Assembly: GCF_037975245.1 (NCBI RefSeq)
Contig: NC_092576.1
Coordinates: forward strand, 45,547,111-45,611,110
Source of the DNA: Apostichopus japonicus
Lineage: Eukaryota; Echinodermata; Holothuroidea; Aspidochirotida; Stichopodidae
Direction of reading: 5' to 3'
Length of the DNA: 64,000 nt
A program made the translations under genes and the position numbers. Shown piece by piece: positions 25,050-38,599 of this stretch. The notes beneath the pieces are model-generated. The model did no database searches and had not been told where the DNA came from. It saw nothing but the letters and a program-made list of their open reading frames with translations. Numbering within the stretch: the first letter of the stretch is position 1; the number at the start of each line of letters is the position of its first letter.

Positions 25050-27660
25050 AAAATGAACAAATCCACGAGGGAAGATATACGGGGAATCTAAACGGGGCAT
25101 CTATATATAGGGGCAGCTATACGGGGGCAGCTAAGTAGGGGGCAGCTATACGGGATAGCTAAACGGGGGCAGCTTTAGCGGCGCAGTTATACAGGGGTAG
25201 CTAGACATTGCAGTTATACGGGGGCAGTTTACAAGGGAGGCAATACGGGGCAGCTATATAGGGGCATTTATACAGGGGAAGATATACGAGGGAAGATATA
25301 CGAGGCAGCTAAACAGGGGCATTTATATATGGGCAGCTATACGGGGCTGCTAAGCGGGGGAACTATACGGGGCAGCTTTACGGGACAGTTAAACGGGGCA
25401 GCTAGACGTGGTAGTTATACGGGGGCAAATATACAAAGGGGTAATACGGGGAGCTATATAGGGGCAGCAATACAGGGCAGCTAAACGGGGGCAGCTACAC
25501 GGGCAGCTTTACTGGGAAGTTATACGGGGGCAGCTAGACGGGGGCAACACTATAGGGGTTGCTTTACGGGGTACAGCTAGACATATTTGCCCCCGTATAA
25601 CTGCTACACGTAGCAGTTATACGGGGGCAACTATAAAGGGGCGGCAGGGCAGCTTTACGGGGGCAGTAATACCGTGGCAGATATACGGCGAAAGATACAC
25701 GGGGAAGCTATAAGAGAAGCTATGTAGGGCTAGCTTCACGGGGCAGCTATATGGTTGAAGCCATACGGGTAAAGATACACGGGGGAGCTATAATGGAAGC
25801 TGAGAGGGGCAGCTTTACGGCGGCAGCTAGATGGGGCAGCTACACGGGGCAGCTTTACGGGGGCAACTATAAAGGGGCGGCAATACGGGGCAGCTATATC
25901 GGGAAGCTATACGGGAAGCAATATAAGGGCAGCTATACGGGCGCAGCTATTAGGTGGCAGCTATAGTGGCATATATACGGTGCAGTTATACGGGACAGCT
26001 ATACGGGGCAGCAATACATGGTCAGCAATACGGGACAGCTACATCGGTAAGCTATACAAGGAAGCTATATAAGGGCAGCTATACGGGGCATCTATAAGGC
26101 GGCAGCTATAAGGGCATCTATACGGGGCAGCTTTACGGGGCACTTATATAGCGGTAATTATACAGGGGAAGATATACAGGGAAGCTAGACGTAGCAGTTA
26201 TTACCGGGAACATATACGGGGGAAGCTATATGGGGAAGCTATAAGGGGCACATTTGTAGGGACAGCTTTGAGGGGGAAACTACACGGGGCAGCTAGACGT
26301 TGCAGCTATACAGCGGCAACAGTACAGGGTGAGCAATACGGGGTAGTTATATCGGGACATTTATAAGGGGGCAGGTATACCTGGAAGTTTTACCGGGAAG
26401 CTATATGAGGCAGCTATATAGGGCAGCTATAAAGCGGCAACTATATGGGCATCTATACAGGGCAGCTATACGGGGTAGCTATACGGGAGCAGCAATATAG
26501 CGGTAACTATACGGAGGAAGATATACAGCAAAGCTAGTCGTAGCAGTTTTTACCGGGGAACCTTTACTGGGAAAGCTATACGGGGAAGCTATAAGGGGCA
26601 CATATATAGGGACAGCTATACGGGGGAAGCGATTCGGGGGCATCTTCATTGGGCAGTTATACGGGGGCAGCTAGACGTGGCAGCTATACGGGGGCAACGC
26701 TACGGGGGTGGCAATACGGGGCAGCTATATAGGGGCAGTAATTCCAGGGAAGATATACCGGGAAGCTTTTCGTGGAAGCTATATAAGTGCAGCTATACGG
26801 GGTAAGCTAGAAGGGGCAGCTATACGGGGCAACTATACGGGGCAGCAATATAGGGGTATCTATACGGGGGGAAGATTAACAGGGACAGTTTGCGGGGCAG
26901 CTTTATACTGGCAGCTGTACGGGGCATAAATTTAGGGGTAGCTATACGGTGAAGCTATATACGGGGAAGATATACTGGGAAGCTATACTGGACAGCTATA
27001 TAGGGGCAGCTATACGGGGGCAACAGTATAGGGGTTGCTTTACGGGGTAAGCTAAACGGGAGAAGATATACGGGGAAGCTATAAGGGGCAGCTATATAGG
27101 GCTATTAAATTGTTAATGATGACAGCAATCAAGTATACATTTAAGCTACAAATGTTATCACAATATTGTTGTTTATAATTAATGTGAATGCAAAGACAGA
27201 GGGCGGATTTGTTTTATCAGCAATGGCTGCCATAACGGGAAGCTATAGCGGGGCAGCAACATAGGGGTAGACATACGGGGGTAGCGCTGCAGGGGCAGTT
27301 ATACGGAGCAGCTATACGGGGCAGCTATACTGGAGCAGCTATACGGGGGCAGCAATATAGGCGTAGCTAAACAGAGACAGCTATACGGTTAAAGATGTAC
27401 GGGGAAGCTTTACAGGGCAGCTATATAGGGGCAGCTAACCGTGGCAGTTATACAGGAGCAGATATACAAGGACAGATATATAGGGGCAGCTATGTATATA
27501 GGAACAGCTCTACGGGGGCAGCCATACGGGCAGCTATACAGAGGCAGCTATACATTGACAACAATACAGGGCAGCCAGACAGAACAGTTAGACGGGGCAG
27601 ATATACGGGGGAAGCTACACAGGGCCAGCTATACCGGACAGCTTCAGTAGCTACGTACAG
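25050..27660. repeat. ~15-bp G-rich minisatellite (GGGGCAGCTATACGG)
   Basis: Roughly 2.6 kb of degenerate ~15-bp units, commonly GGGGCAGCTATACGG or GGGGAAGCTATACGG, with some 13-17 bp variants. Interrupted at 27103-27237 by non-repeat sequence. Because the unit is a multiple of three, Gly/Ser/Tyr-rich frames (25751-25966, 26708-26929, 27395-27670) open and shift frequently; they are repeat artefacts. It lies within the long intron between the 29.4- and 16.0-kb exons. Confidence 0.92.
27103..27237 (+). repeat. duplicate of exon-flanking intron sequence inside the minisatellite
   Basis: This segment (AATGATGACAGCAATCAAGT ... TTATCAGCAATGGCTGCC) matches 29256-29382, directly beside the 29.4-kb exon. 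The match ends at CCATAACGG / CCATAAACGG, where the G-rich array resumes. Confidence 0.85.
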
Positions 27661-28175
27661 AATCGGTTAAAAGGACCGTTATACGACTCTTACAACTGTT
27701 GTATGTGCGATATGCCTAACATTTTCTCCGAAATTAAATTAAAAAACATCACCTTGTTCATGACATTCTACGGTTTTATCAGAAGCCAAACTTGAAGCTA
27801 ATTGGATGTACTTTGAAAACCCGCACAAAAACAAACACGGCATATACAGCAACATATTGTACAATATGTAACAAACCTGCAGTCTAAAGGTATACCGTTC
27901 AGCTATATAGGCCTATATTTACAGTATACTTGTCATATCAACGGTGTTACTAATATGGATGTGATACGAGTATGTCAGTATATAACTTAGTGTTGTGAGT
28001 GCTGAATGACATACAGGTAAATAACTGCTTTCAACACCCTACCCCCTCTGGTCTCTTTTACAGCTCCCATCCATCAATGTTCTCATTCTTTCGACACAAC
28101 GATTGGAATTCCGCTTTTTTTCTTTAATGTTGCGAAATATAACGTTGTATCTCTACAAACTGAAACTACTATAAT

Positions 28176-28282
28176 CATAGGCGTAAGAGGCGGGGGGGGG
28201 GGGGGCAGGCTGCCTCCCAAATTTCCAGAGGACAAGAAATTCGGGCAAAAGTCCTGAAAAATTCGGGCAGCGTAAGAGGAGA

Positions 28283-28381
<99 letters not shown>

Positions 28382-28788
28382 GTAGCTGGCCCGAATCTTT
28401 TTCAATTTTTTTTTTCTGGAGGTAGCTGAGTACTGTGTTAAAATAATAAATAAGGTAACTAAATAGGAGTTAAAAAATATATATATACTGTCCCATTTTT
28501 CCCCTTCAAAGTGATGTTACCATTTTTTCTTCTTCTAATTTACCAAATTTTTGGGGAAGTGTAAATTTCTAAAACGTGAGATTATAAAATAAAGAATGTT
28601 TAGATGCAACTTGCAAGGCCTCAGAAGTACCGTTTCCGGCAATCTGAGAGGCATTGTTTGCCAAAAATTTTCTTGTACGCTACGCGCCAACTGATGGTGG
28701 CGCTCCGCTTAGATAGTGTCACGGGAACTTTCGGGCACAAAAAGTTCTGCCCCCCCCAAAAAAACTGAAATGGTCCTGTACGCCTATG
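28176..28788 (+). mobile_element. CATAGGCGTA-family MITE with perfect target duplication
   Basis: Starts CATAGGCGTAAGAGGCGG, ends CCTGTACGCCTATG, flanked by a perfect 8-bp direct repeat ACTATAAT (28168-28175 and 28789-28796). It contains a 95-bp AT microsatellite and, at about 28595-28725, the shared core module in reverse orientation. Confidence 0.9.
28284..28378. repeat. (AT)n microsatellite, 95 bp
   Basis: Uninterrupted TA dinucleotide run inside the MITE at 28176-28788; self-complementary and able to extrude as a cruciform. Confidence 0.97.
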
Positions 28789-29397
28789 ACTATAATCGAG
28801 TATCCTAATATTATTGCTGTATCTTTGCATGCAGTGCAACTTTCAAGAAATTAGTTTAAGGACTTGAAAAAAAAAACACTTATACACCATCAACAATAAA
28901 ACAGTTTTCTTAGGACGTTATCGACGAGTGAAACTAAAAGCACGATTAGGTTGATTTTGCTCCTATTGCTTTAATCCGAATGAATATTTTTTCATTTTTA
29001 TTCATATGTGCTTGAAGAGAATTGTTTGAATTATAAATTAGTTGTTTGAGTAATGATATAAACACGGGGCTACAACCAGGGTCAGGAAGAAGTAAATTGG
29101 ATCGGAATTCTGCAGTAGAATCAAGAGGAGGGATCTTGAAGTCATGTTGTATTAAACATGTTATATTCCATACGGACTATAACCCCCTTAAACCCCCACC
29201 CACCCACCCACACTCAATCAATCCCCATAATGACAAACTCAATTTACTAATTAACGCTTATAATGCTGACAGCAATCAAGTACATTAAACCGACAAATGT
29301 AATCGCTATATTGATATTAACGATTAATGTGAATAAAAATATGAGGAGGAATTGATTTATCAGCAATTGCTGCCATAAACGGTGAATTATCTCTTAC

Positions 29398-29450
29398 CTG
29401 CCATCGACCGGTCTGCAAATTCAAACGAATAGATTCGCTGAAATTCCAAA
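29398..29450 (-). CDS. internal exon of the same minus-strand gene
   Basis: 53 nt with acceptor TTCATACAG and donor GTAAGAG. Its two leading bases complete the codon left by the 33.7-kb exon, then WNFSESIRLNLQTGRWQ follows to a codon boundary. The in-phase junction supports these two being adjacent exons. The text LNLQTGRW also resembles a Kelch strand, so a Kelch-type protein is an alternative to an LRR one. Confidence 0.6.
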
Positions 29451-29459
29451 CTGTATGAA

Positions 29460-32400
29460 TAAAACAAAGAGACTAATATAAAATATCAGTGCATACTTCT
29501 TCTTTATTAGTCTAGATTGATATCATAAACAATCAATTAACCTGATTTATGTCGGCCCTCGATGATAACTTCACATCAGCTGAGTAATCGATCTAGTTGA
29601 TTCCTTAAGTTTGATCTTATTAGTTTACTATCATTATCATTTCAGAAATATAGCTGATCAGTGTACAATCCTTATATTTCAGTAAGATTACTGATCAGTT
29701 AAGAAACCTAATCATGATAGTCGACTATCCGATGCTCAGATCAAGAATAATAATCCATGAGACGATGAACTAATCAGAGAACACTCGACATGAGTGATGT
29801 CATCACACACCATGAAAGTTACTACTTTACATATTGAAAATATACAAAAGTACAAAGTATTTAGAATTACTTTATTGAATTAAAGTATAGAGCTACAAGA
29901 CTAGACAAATCATCGTCATAATCACGTGATCACATTCCCGATGTCCTGAGAGTTCGTCAGTTGTGTAAAATAAGGTGTATGACGTCATGCATCTAGGTAC
30001 TTCCTTAGGAATGTTTGTTTTCAATTGTATTAAGACTGCATACATCAATATCTCTACTTGTACTTTATGGAGGAGGAAGGTATGTATAATCTAGCTTCGT
30101 GTTATCATGAATTGACATACACAAGTATTACAATGAACGATAATACTGTCAACATTTCTGACAATTTTAAGGATTCCTATGTTACATGCAGTCCGTTATC
30201 GACAGAAGTGTTGATGGAAACAACCAACACTCACATGTGAACAAATGTGAATGATATTATATCAATATAAATTATGTTTTATGTAGTGGTTGCATTTCGC
30301 ATCAGCACTAAGGCGTGACAACACTACAACATGAACTAAATATAATTATCAGCAGCAATTGTACAAAATTACAATACTTTGACAGACAATTGTAACGTCC
30401 CTTTGTTTCTGTTTGTTTACATTTTCAGATTCCGGAATTTGATGGCGAGCCTAGGCTATTGCATCATATCTTACAAAGATAACATATTTGCAGTGCGCAC
30501 TTTTTTAATAACCGGCCGTTTTGCCGGTCCAGATCTACCCACTTGCTATAACTAAATGCAAGTCCCTACTTTTTTGGTTATGATTCAGTAACAATAATGG
30601 TAACGATATGACAAATGCTCATTTCCACTAAACTCAAGAAAAACACGTATCTAGTTTGAATAACCACAATAATTTCTTTTTCATCATAGACTACCATTGC
30701 CTGCAGCATAGGTGCATCTATGGCAGTTTACTTGATCCAAGCGAAGGATGAATACTTTTTCTTGAGCTTTACTTTTATTTAATGAGTAAGAACATTCCCA
30801 AAACACAACGTATATAACATTACAGTAACACGAACCTATACGGCAGCTCCTTAGTCAAATCACCCCCCCCCCCCTAAAAAAAGGAACTAAAAGAGCATAA
30901 CAACCATAGAGAAAGTAGCACATAAGCAAGGATCGCGGCGTGAAATATGTAAATCTAACATCTTGCACTCGATCACTCGCCTGTATCCGTTTCTGCTGAG
31001 TAGTGCATTCGTTTGTTTTTAACTCACTTAAACGAAAAACAATTATTGTAGACGTCTGGAGACCAGATTGTGGACCATACAGTTGAAAACATTCAATTAG
31101 AAAACATTACTGGACTTTTCTTGTATTTACGCGTCGACCGATGAATAATACAACTTGAATGGTATCTATACTCTAAATCCCTCTCTTAAAACTAATACTT
31201 GCAAGATCATTGAAGAAACACAGTAAGCTGCCTTACTCAAATATATTTAATCTTTTCTTGTGACATTTTAGCATCTTAGCGAAAATCAAACAAACCTATC
31301 AAGTAAAAATTTCGACAGATAACACGCGTTAAATGGAGTTAATTATACATCGTTACCTCGTCAAGTAATACCGATGTAAACCTGTACCGAATCGATAAAC
31401 AGTAAGTTTATTGATGGCTAGAACATGAAACTAATACTCATCAGATAATAAATCAAGTCTATTGCATGCACATTTTAATCTGCATGATTTACAGCCCAAT
31501 ATGTAAATTATATTTTTATCTTTGGTAGTTTAATGTTATCAAAGGTTGATGCGAAGTCCCCGGTAGCTGCAGAAGTAAAAAAAAATGTCAGGTAGAAGCT
31601 TAACCTTAATATTGTACAGAACGTGCGTCAGAGCCCAAGCGGGTTGAGAGGCTAAAGTCCGGAAAACAACGGGGGGAGGGGGGGGGGGGTGTCAACGCCT
31701 ATAGAAGCTGCTATTATTATATTAGCGATAATATGGTCCAAATCTGGCGAAATACAGATTTAAAGGAGTAGCAGACAGAGCAATTTTTTTATCTTTTCTT
31801 CGTTATTGTATTCTAACTCTTACTTTCTTAAGTGTTCGACCACGCTGAATTTGTCTCCAATTTGTTGACCGAATTGGCATCAATATGAGACCGAGTTTTG
31901 AATTTATCTGGGGGCGTGGTGTGACACCCCACACCCCTTTTGCATGTCTATGAGGTCAGTCTCTAAATTTATAATAGCGCAATTCAATTTCCTGTTTACA
32001 AATACAGCGTTAGTGTAAGCAACGATCACTTTCAGTATTATATTACACTCACTAGGCGTTGACTCTCAACTTTGCGATCTACAAAAGATGTTCATATCAT
32101 AAGGAAAATATGTAATCAAATTTCTACTGATAATTTAACTTAGTTACTGCTTGGTTGCTGTGATTACTATGGGAAACAAACGAAATAGGGGCCTGTTCTG
32201 GAACAGTCAATAACTGACACATCACTTATATACATACGTGTTTAATTTCCTCTCTAGAAGTGTAAAAATGAATTAAATATTGTTTTAAATTCGCATTTGT
32301 TTATAATGCTTTCCTTAATATCATTACCGACTTAATATTTATACTAGTATTTTTTCAAAGCAAATCATGCATTACTGTTAATGTTCGTTTATTACTTTTC

Positions 32401-33740
32401 AAGCGCCGACCAAGGGGTTAACGGTGTGTCCCCCCCCCCCCCCCCATAACCACCACCACCACGCATTTCAAACTAACACAGCATTTCCAAGTAGAAATCA
32501 TAGCACAATGTTGCGTTTAGACTTAGATATAAGTTAAACTCTGCCTCAGAAGGGATCATTTGAAGAATGTGGAAGGACCCCAGACCCCATCCCCCTTCCC
32601 CAACTTCCCACATATGATGCCGGATTTCACTACCGCATGTTCCTGTAAAACACAAAACGTGTGTCTTATTTTTGCGTTTATAAGTCTTTGATGTTATAAT
32701 ATTCAAATAATGTTACCCATTATGATATTTCGAGTACGGTACATCTAGTCCCAGCGGTTCTTTTTTTTTCATTTTTGATCTGTCTTGCTTTCGCTTATTT
32801 TTTTAATACACTTTTCAGCCTTAACTTTTATTTTAATAACCAAGCTATTAGTATTGCAACGCAAATGTATACATTTGCTTCATTTATTTTTAATTGATTT
32901 ATTCTTGTTTAATCTATTTTGTCCCGTCATTGTGCACGGCCAGTGATATCCGCTGATACAGATGTTGCTTTTCTTAAATATATTCGGAGTCTGCGGTTTA
33001 CAAAGGGATCACGGGCCAGAACTAACAGTATACGGTAGGCCAATAGGCCTATACCTTTCTCCAAAATTTCAAATATCACTAATCCTAAGTTACATCAGTT
33101 CCCTTGTTGTATAGTACGAATAATTAACATATACCGTTGTGTAAGTAACTACATTTAGGACTGTGTCAAGTATTGTGTTGATTTCGTTTGCTTGGACAAG
33201 AATTAAGTTAGACTTCGCGGATTTATTCTGCAAATCAGATTGAAAGAATAGTTTCTGCGGAGGTGTGTGTGCGTGTTTGTATGTGTGTGCTTGCCGGGGT
33301 GGGGGGGGGGAGGTTGAAAAACTCCGAGGGGGAATGGAACAATGTACTTTCATTGTAAGGGCAAAGCACAACATTACATCAAAGCCCTACAAACCTTAAA
33401 CAATAATTGTCGCAGTGTAATTAAGTTGCCCAAAATGTATGATACCACTTCATTTGGTAAAGAGATTTATAGCATCACTTATTGTGATGGCTATTCGCAA
33501 AAACCTCTTATAGGGCAGTGATCTCGAAAGAGCGAAATGAAAGGAATATGACTTATCTCTTAAATAAACCAAGCTTAGCAATATTAAGTGTTGTTATATT
33601 TATATTATTCGGTTCGTTGTTTACCATCACAAGACTCTGTATATATGTTAATCAACAACAATCAACAAGTCAACAGACATTCACATAGTTGGTAAACCTT
33701 TAAATACAATGTGACTATTATGGCGTCATTGTGACCATAC
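29460..33740. other. intron between the 33.7- and 29.4-kb exons
   Basis: AT-rich sequence with homopolymer tracts near 30862, 31680, 32430 and 33299 and a small hairpin ACCGGC/GCCGGT near 30512-30529. No mobile-element ends recognised. An isolated acceptor-like site on the plus strand near 30429 is discussed as an observation. Confidence 0.45.
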
Positions 33741-33817
33741 CTTTCACGTTTCTTGATTTCAAGGATGATGGAATGATTTCAACCGGAATAGTGTCTGGCT
33801 GATGGTATCCAATAAAC
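33741..33817 (-). CDS. internal exon, probable continuation of the LRR-type gene
   Basis: 77 nt with acceptor CTCTCCATAG and donor GTATGG, phase 2 to 1. The only open frame reads FIGYHQPDTIPVEIIPSSLK then SRNVK; the frame starting at the first base meets a stop. It could continue the repeat begun by the LRR exon. Product not recognised on its own. Confidence 0.6.
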
Positions 33818-33829
33818 CTATGGAGAGAA

Positions 33830-36750
33830 GTGTAGTAATCAACGTGTTAGATTAGATGACGTAGATGAATTTCCTCCTAGTCAGGTTAACTGTTTACCAA
33901 ATATATGAAGATAAACAAAGTAAACAACAACAACAAATAACAAGGAAGTAAATCACATCTGATTGATCAATCTAATCAGAATGAATTATAATCACAAGTC
34001 TGTGTTTCAAAGATTCCACGAAAAATAAATTAGAATGAACATAGTATTGTAGATATTAATGATGATAGTTTGAACTGCTGTATGAACAATTGTATAGCCG
34101 TCCACATTATCAGAATTGGCTCATTCGTTTATATGTTTAACTTTACAATTAATTTAAAGTTGTTTAGACATGTACAAATACAAAATTGTACACCACAAAC
34201 GGAGTTATATAGGTTATTAGTAACAACCGCATGCTCGGATCACGTGATTTATATCGTATTTTATTTTCAGTAAATGTATTGATTTTATAGTTCGTCTTCG
34301 TGAATCTGTCTCACTTTAAATGAGAACTAAATTGTCTGAGATTGTTTGAGAGTTCAATTGTAAAATATGAAATAAAGAATTAATGAAACTTAACGGTGAA
34401 ATATTGTTTCTTAATCTCAAAATAATTTAAGATGCTACAAACTACGTTTTTTTTCCAGAAAAACCTGCAAAAAGTTGCACTGAAACAGAGGAAGAATGGA
34501 AGAGAGAAAGGGTAGGAGGGTCGAGGACATAGCCACATTTTTACTGGGCGCAACAACTGGTCCTCTTGGGTTATTTCAGTAAAAAGGTAAACACAAAATA
34601 ATAATAATAATGATAATTGTTATTACTATTATTATACTTATTATTAATACCCTTTTCAGGGTCATTATACTAGTGACAGAGCATGTGCCCAATCAACACC
34701 CCACCCGCCCCCTATACCCTCACCCACCCTTCTTTCACGGCTCCGTCGCCCCTGACACGGTAAATGGATGGTTTCATCGCAAACATTTGCAGTGAAGTCT
34801 ACACTCAGTAGTTATACTGGTAAACTGACCTTCAAGTAAATAGACTAAAGGTATATTGGTCGTGGTTTGACATGTGGGGAGTTTATACACCGTTTTACCT
34901 CTTTTTCAACAATCCGCTTTTCATATCTTTCTTATATTTCTATATTCAGACAAAAACCATTAAATATCGACCACACACAGATCTTGCATAGGGCCGATAT
35001 GAATTTACCGAGCTAGTGGTAGGGGTAGAGGGAGGGTGTGAAACCTTGAACCTTTGTGGTAGCATATGATTATTCATTATGATTGCTATGAGTTTGGTGA
35101 AATACATGTGTTGTTAAAGTAGCAATTCTTTATTATTCCAACCTCCCCTTCCAATATTGCGACTCATCAAGCCAAGCAGTATTTCAGTCTGTCTCAACTA
35201 ACTCAATGCCGATACCTTAGTAATGAAACCAATCTGTGTTCTGTGAATATACTATTTGACAGCCCGGCTAACATGTTGTTTACTTCAAAACATAAGAGGA
35301 ACATGTGCATATACCATTGCATTGTCTCTAAGATTCCTTACTACGGCAAGTTGAGTTTGGCGAGCAAGAAATGAAATTATCTGGATTAACCGGTAACAGA
35401 TAATGAATCATATCCAATTAATATCTTCAAGTCTAGCTCATTATCGTCTCGACATTATATATGTATTGCCTAGCTCTGTGTAAAACCAATACTCCGACCA
35501 ATGGAAAGGAACTATATATGTTACCTATACGTAGCTCTAATCTAATAAGCATAATGAATGCATATTGACCGAACTGTTGCTATTTCTGTTTTCATGTTAA
35601 TAGTTTTCTTTACATTCGTTTGTTTTCTGTATCTTTTTATTGACTGGTGAAAAGAGGCTCTTTGGAATCTTTCATTAATCTTTTAAACAATGTAACGGAT
35701 ATAGCGGACATAACAACGTAATGTACATGTAGGCTATATAATGTAAATATTGATGAACTTTAAATAGTTTATATTTTATCGAGCAACCCGTTCTTGTGTA
35801 AACCTCTCCGCTGCTACAGTATTGAAAATTATTAGGCCCGGAAAAAGACGGCAAAACGGGAAGCTCATTGCCGGGAAATCTTGATAACTCGCGGGAAATC
35901 TCACACGCAGTGGGAAAAAAATAAGGTGGAAACAAGGTTAGAGAAAGAGCCAAAGAGGAAATAAAATTTAAAAAAGACGATAAATAACAAAACAGAAAAA
36001 CTTACTAGTGTCTGGGACCCAAAACAGACGGGGGCGAAGGGCGATTCGCCCTACGAAGTTGACAAATCGGCCCAGAAAAGAAATCACGAGCGCTAAATAA
36101 AAATGCAAATACCACTAAAATCGCCCTCTACATGTACTGATCAGTACAGCTAACGGGCGCCGCGCATTTGGAAGATGACATAATACTGTGAAATAAATCA
36201 TTGAAGAAACTCTGCCGATCCTTTTGTTATAATATAACAGCTTGGTTTGTACGTTCGCTCAGACACCACCTAGCTTGCTAAAAAAATATCGGTTCGTCGC
36301 GTGATTGTTTTCGCACACCCGTGTATTTGTATTTTTTTCTCCCAGCTAGGTGTTATGTATCACGGTACTGTGGAAAGAGTGAGCTAATTATATTGACAGC
36401 TCCTGCGATGTTTTCCTAATATACCTAAAATGCAGGAGGGAAAAGCTTTGCGTCGTAGTAACGACCATGCAGTCTATCTCGTTACAAAACATTGCGAAAT
36501 TTCCGACTACTTTTTAATAGGAAAGTCGGGAAACTATTATCTTAACACACTGTAGCATATGCAAACTGGAGCCTATACCGCAACTTTCTCAGGATTTTCA
36601 AAAAGTTCCGAACATTATTGTAACGATATTTTTATTAGTTTCCCATGATTTTCAATATATTAGTATCATTAGAGTAGTGTAGTGCTGTAGCTGTTGAATA
36701 TTATTCCAGATTAAAACTGATCATTTTACATTGTGTACATTTTATGAACA
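33830..36750. other. intron or intergenic sequence, nothing recognised
   Basis: No exon, RNA gene or element termini seen. A perfect palindrome AGGGCGATTCGCCCT (36037-36051) and TGTACTGATCAGTACA near 36135 lie in a locally CG-richer stretch, 35990-36330. Confidence 0.45.
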
Positions 36751-36755
36751 GTACG

Positions 36756-37505
36756 CAGGGGCGTATCCAGGATTTTCTAACCAGGGGGGCGCGAATTACT
36801 ATCTAAGCGGGGCGCCACCTTCAGTTGGCGCGCAGCGTGCAAGAAAATGTCTGGTTTTGATACCCCTCAGATCACCGGAAATGGCACTTCTCGGTCTTGA
36901 AATGACCAACCAGATGAACACTTCTGCGTGAGAACCAAGTATTTCCCAATAGTTTTTTTTTTCATCCATAACCTTTTTGAAGATTGTCACCAGTCACACA
37001 TCATGTTCGACCTCATCGCATCTCCTGTGGATCATTTGCTTTTTGTAGGTGATTCTACGTCGCGGCTACAATACCCCGTCAGCCCCACTTTTCAAGGTTT
37101 TAAGCCAATTATTTGTTCAGAATTTGAAAATTCACAATTCTTGTGAATAAATTCACTTCAAAACATACCCATAATGTTGCACACAATTTCATCTATGGAC
37201 AATCAATATAGAAAAACCTCCTTCAACCCCTAACAGACCGGTCAAAATTGCACGAGTGGAGGGTAGTATGATGAAGAATGGTGGTCAGGGAACTTTCGAA
37301 AATTCAGACACAGTTAATTTATTGGTGTATAAATATTAAAACCTCTTCTAACGGCTACTATAAAACTTCGTTGAAGGAATTGAAATACCACATATTTCCG
37401 AAACCGAACACTGCACACATCTACAGTTTGGAGGCTGTTCATCAATTTCATGCTAATTGATATGATGTGATATCTGCTGTGTGCTTTAAAAATTCGAATA
37501 ATTGA
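36756..37505 (+). mobile_element. CAGGSGCGTATCCAGG element, copy 3, lacking nested insertions
   Basis: Starts CAGGGGCGTATCCAGG and follows the left part of the composite elements through AATTCGAA near 37500. It lacks both the CATAGGCGTAGG insert and the purine-tract part. Where the insert sits in the other copies, this copy has a single ACTGCACA. The right terminus is not found. Core module at about 36800-36910. Confidence 0.8.
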
Positions 37506-37684
37506 AATGAGGCTGAAAAAAATAACTATTATCTGTTTATTATTCAATGCTCCACCAGTGGCGTAGCGATGAGCCTGGGGTGGGCTCCTGGCCCAAAGGG
37601 GCCCCCTATCAGGACGTCCAAGCAAGGGGCGTCCGCAGAAATGTTTACAAGGTTACACACTACTTGATACTATCTAAGCGGAGC

Positions 37685-38455
37685 CAAGGGCGGCGGAACC
37701 GGGGGGGGGGGGGGCCGTGCCCCCACTTTTCCTCAGGTTAAAAATGTGCCCTTTTTCTACCCCAAAAATTTCTAAATAAAAAAAGAGTTAACAAAGCGAA
37801 ACCCACGTCGAATGAAATATTTCGGGAATTGTTAAATGTTTACTACCACAGGCGTAGGAGCCCAATTTGAATTGGGGAGGCTGTAACGACTTGCCCGAAA
37901 AATATTACCAAAATTTTTCGCGCGCTTCGCGCGCATTCAACATCTTAATGTGCATATCATATAGGCATGCGTTGGTTATTACATCGCATGCCAATAACAT
38001 ACAATCATTTGTCGTGTTATAGCCCTTCCAAATTGGTTATAATTATTCAAAAAGTCGTTACAATAATAATGATCATAATAATATCAGTTTAACCATCGAA
38101 AAACGCATAAAAAATTATTTTCCTTTCAGTATTTTGACATATTTCATTTGCTTTCATGCATGTATCGATCGCGTGTGCAGGGACTTGGACTTTATAATGA
38201 TTTCACCTCATTTTGTCTTTTTCCTTGTTTCCCAATTTGCACATTAGATATTGCAGTGCTAATATGCATTGTTTCCTTGAGGGGGGGGGGGGGGGGTGGT
38301 GGCGTTGATGGAGTGATGTGTATACGCAAATAAGATAATACAATAAGAGTTATAAAGGGTACTACATATCAGGCTGCATCAGTCCAATCGAATTTCTGCT
38401 AAGTGCCCTTCGACGTTGGTGCCTCCCCAGATTGAAAGTGCTTCCGCCGCCTTTG
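37685..38455 (+). mobile_element. MITE with CAAGGGCGGCGGAA termini inserted into a core module
   Basis: Ends CAAGGGCGGCGGAACC and GCTTCCGCCGCCTTTG are inverted repeats matching at 14 of 16 positions. The element is flanked by a perfect 8-bp duplication AGCGGAGC (37677-37684 and 38456-38463). Inside it, from 37847, is a truncated CATAGGCGTAGGAG-type end, so the nesting is at least three deep. Confidence 0.85.
37847..38131 (+). mobile_element. truncated CATAGGCGTAGGAG-family fragment
   Basis: Begins CACAGGCGTAGGAGCCCAAT and follows the family consensus through TGTAACGACTTGCCCGAAAA and CGCTTCGCGCGC to about 38131. No right terminus is found. Confidence 0.7.
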
Positions 38456-38599
38456 AGCGGAGCGCAACCATCGGTTGGCGCGGAGCGTACCATGATTTTT
38501 TTTTTGCCAAAAAAATACACCTAGATCGTCGGAAAAGACATTTCCCGTTCAAGTTGCATTTACATCGGTTATTTTGAGTTCTCATGTCTTAAGATTTTG

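Larger units (their letters stand above)
37553..38560 (+). mobile_element. CAGTGGCGTAGC-type element interrupted by a second transposon
   Basis: Starts CAGTGGCGTAGCGATGAGCC. Its core module begins at 37668 (ACTATCTAAGCGGAGC), is interrupted at 37685 and resumes at 38456 with AGCGGAGCGCAACCATCGG. The right terminus is not identified, so the end is approximate. Confidence 0.6.

Noticed and set aside
25751-27670. Gly/Tyr/Ser-rich open frames (GSYTGAAIRG type) suggestive of a structural protein
   Set aside because: Produced by the ~15-bp minisatellite; the frame shifts whenever a unit is not 15 bp, and frames exist in more than one phase.
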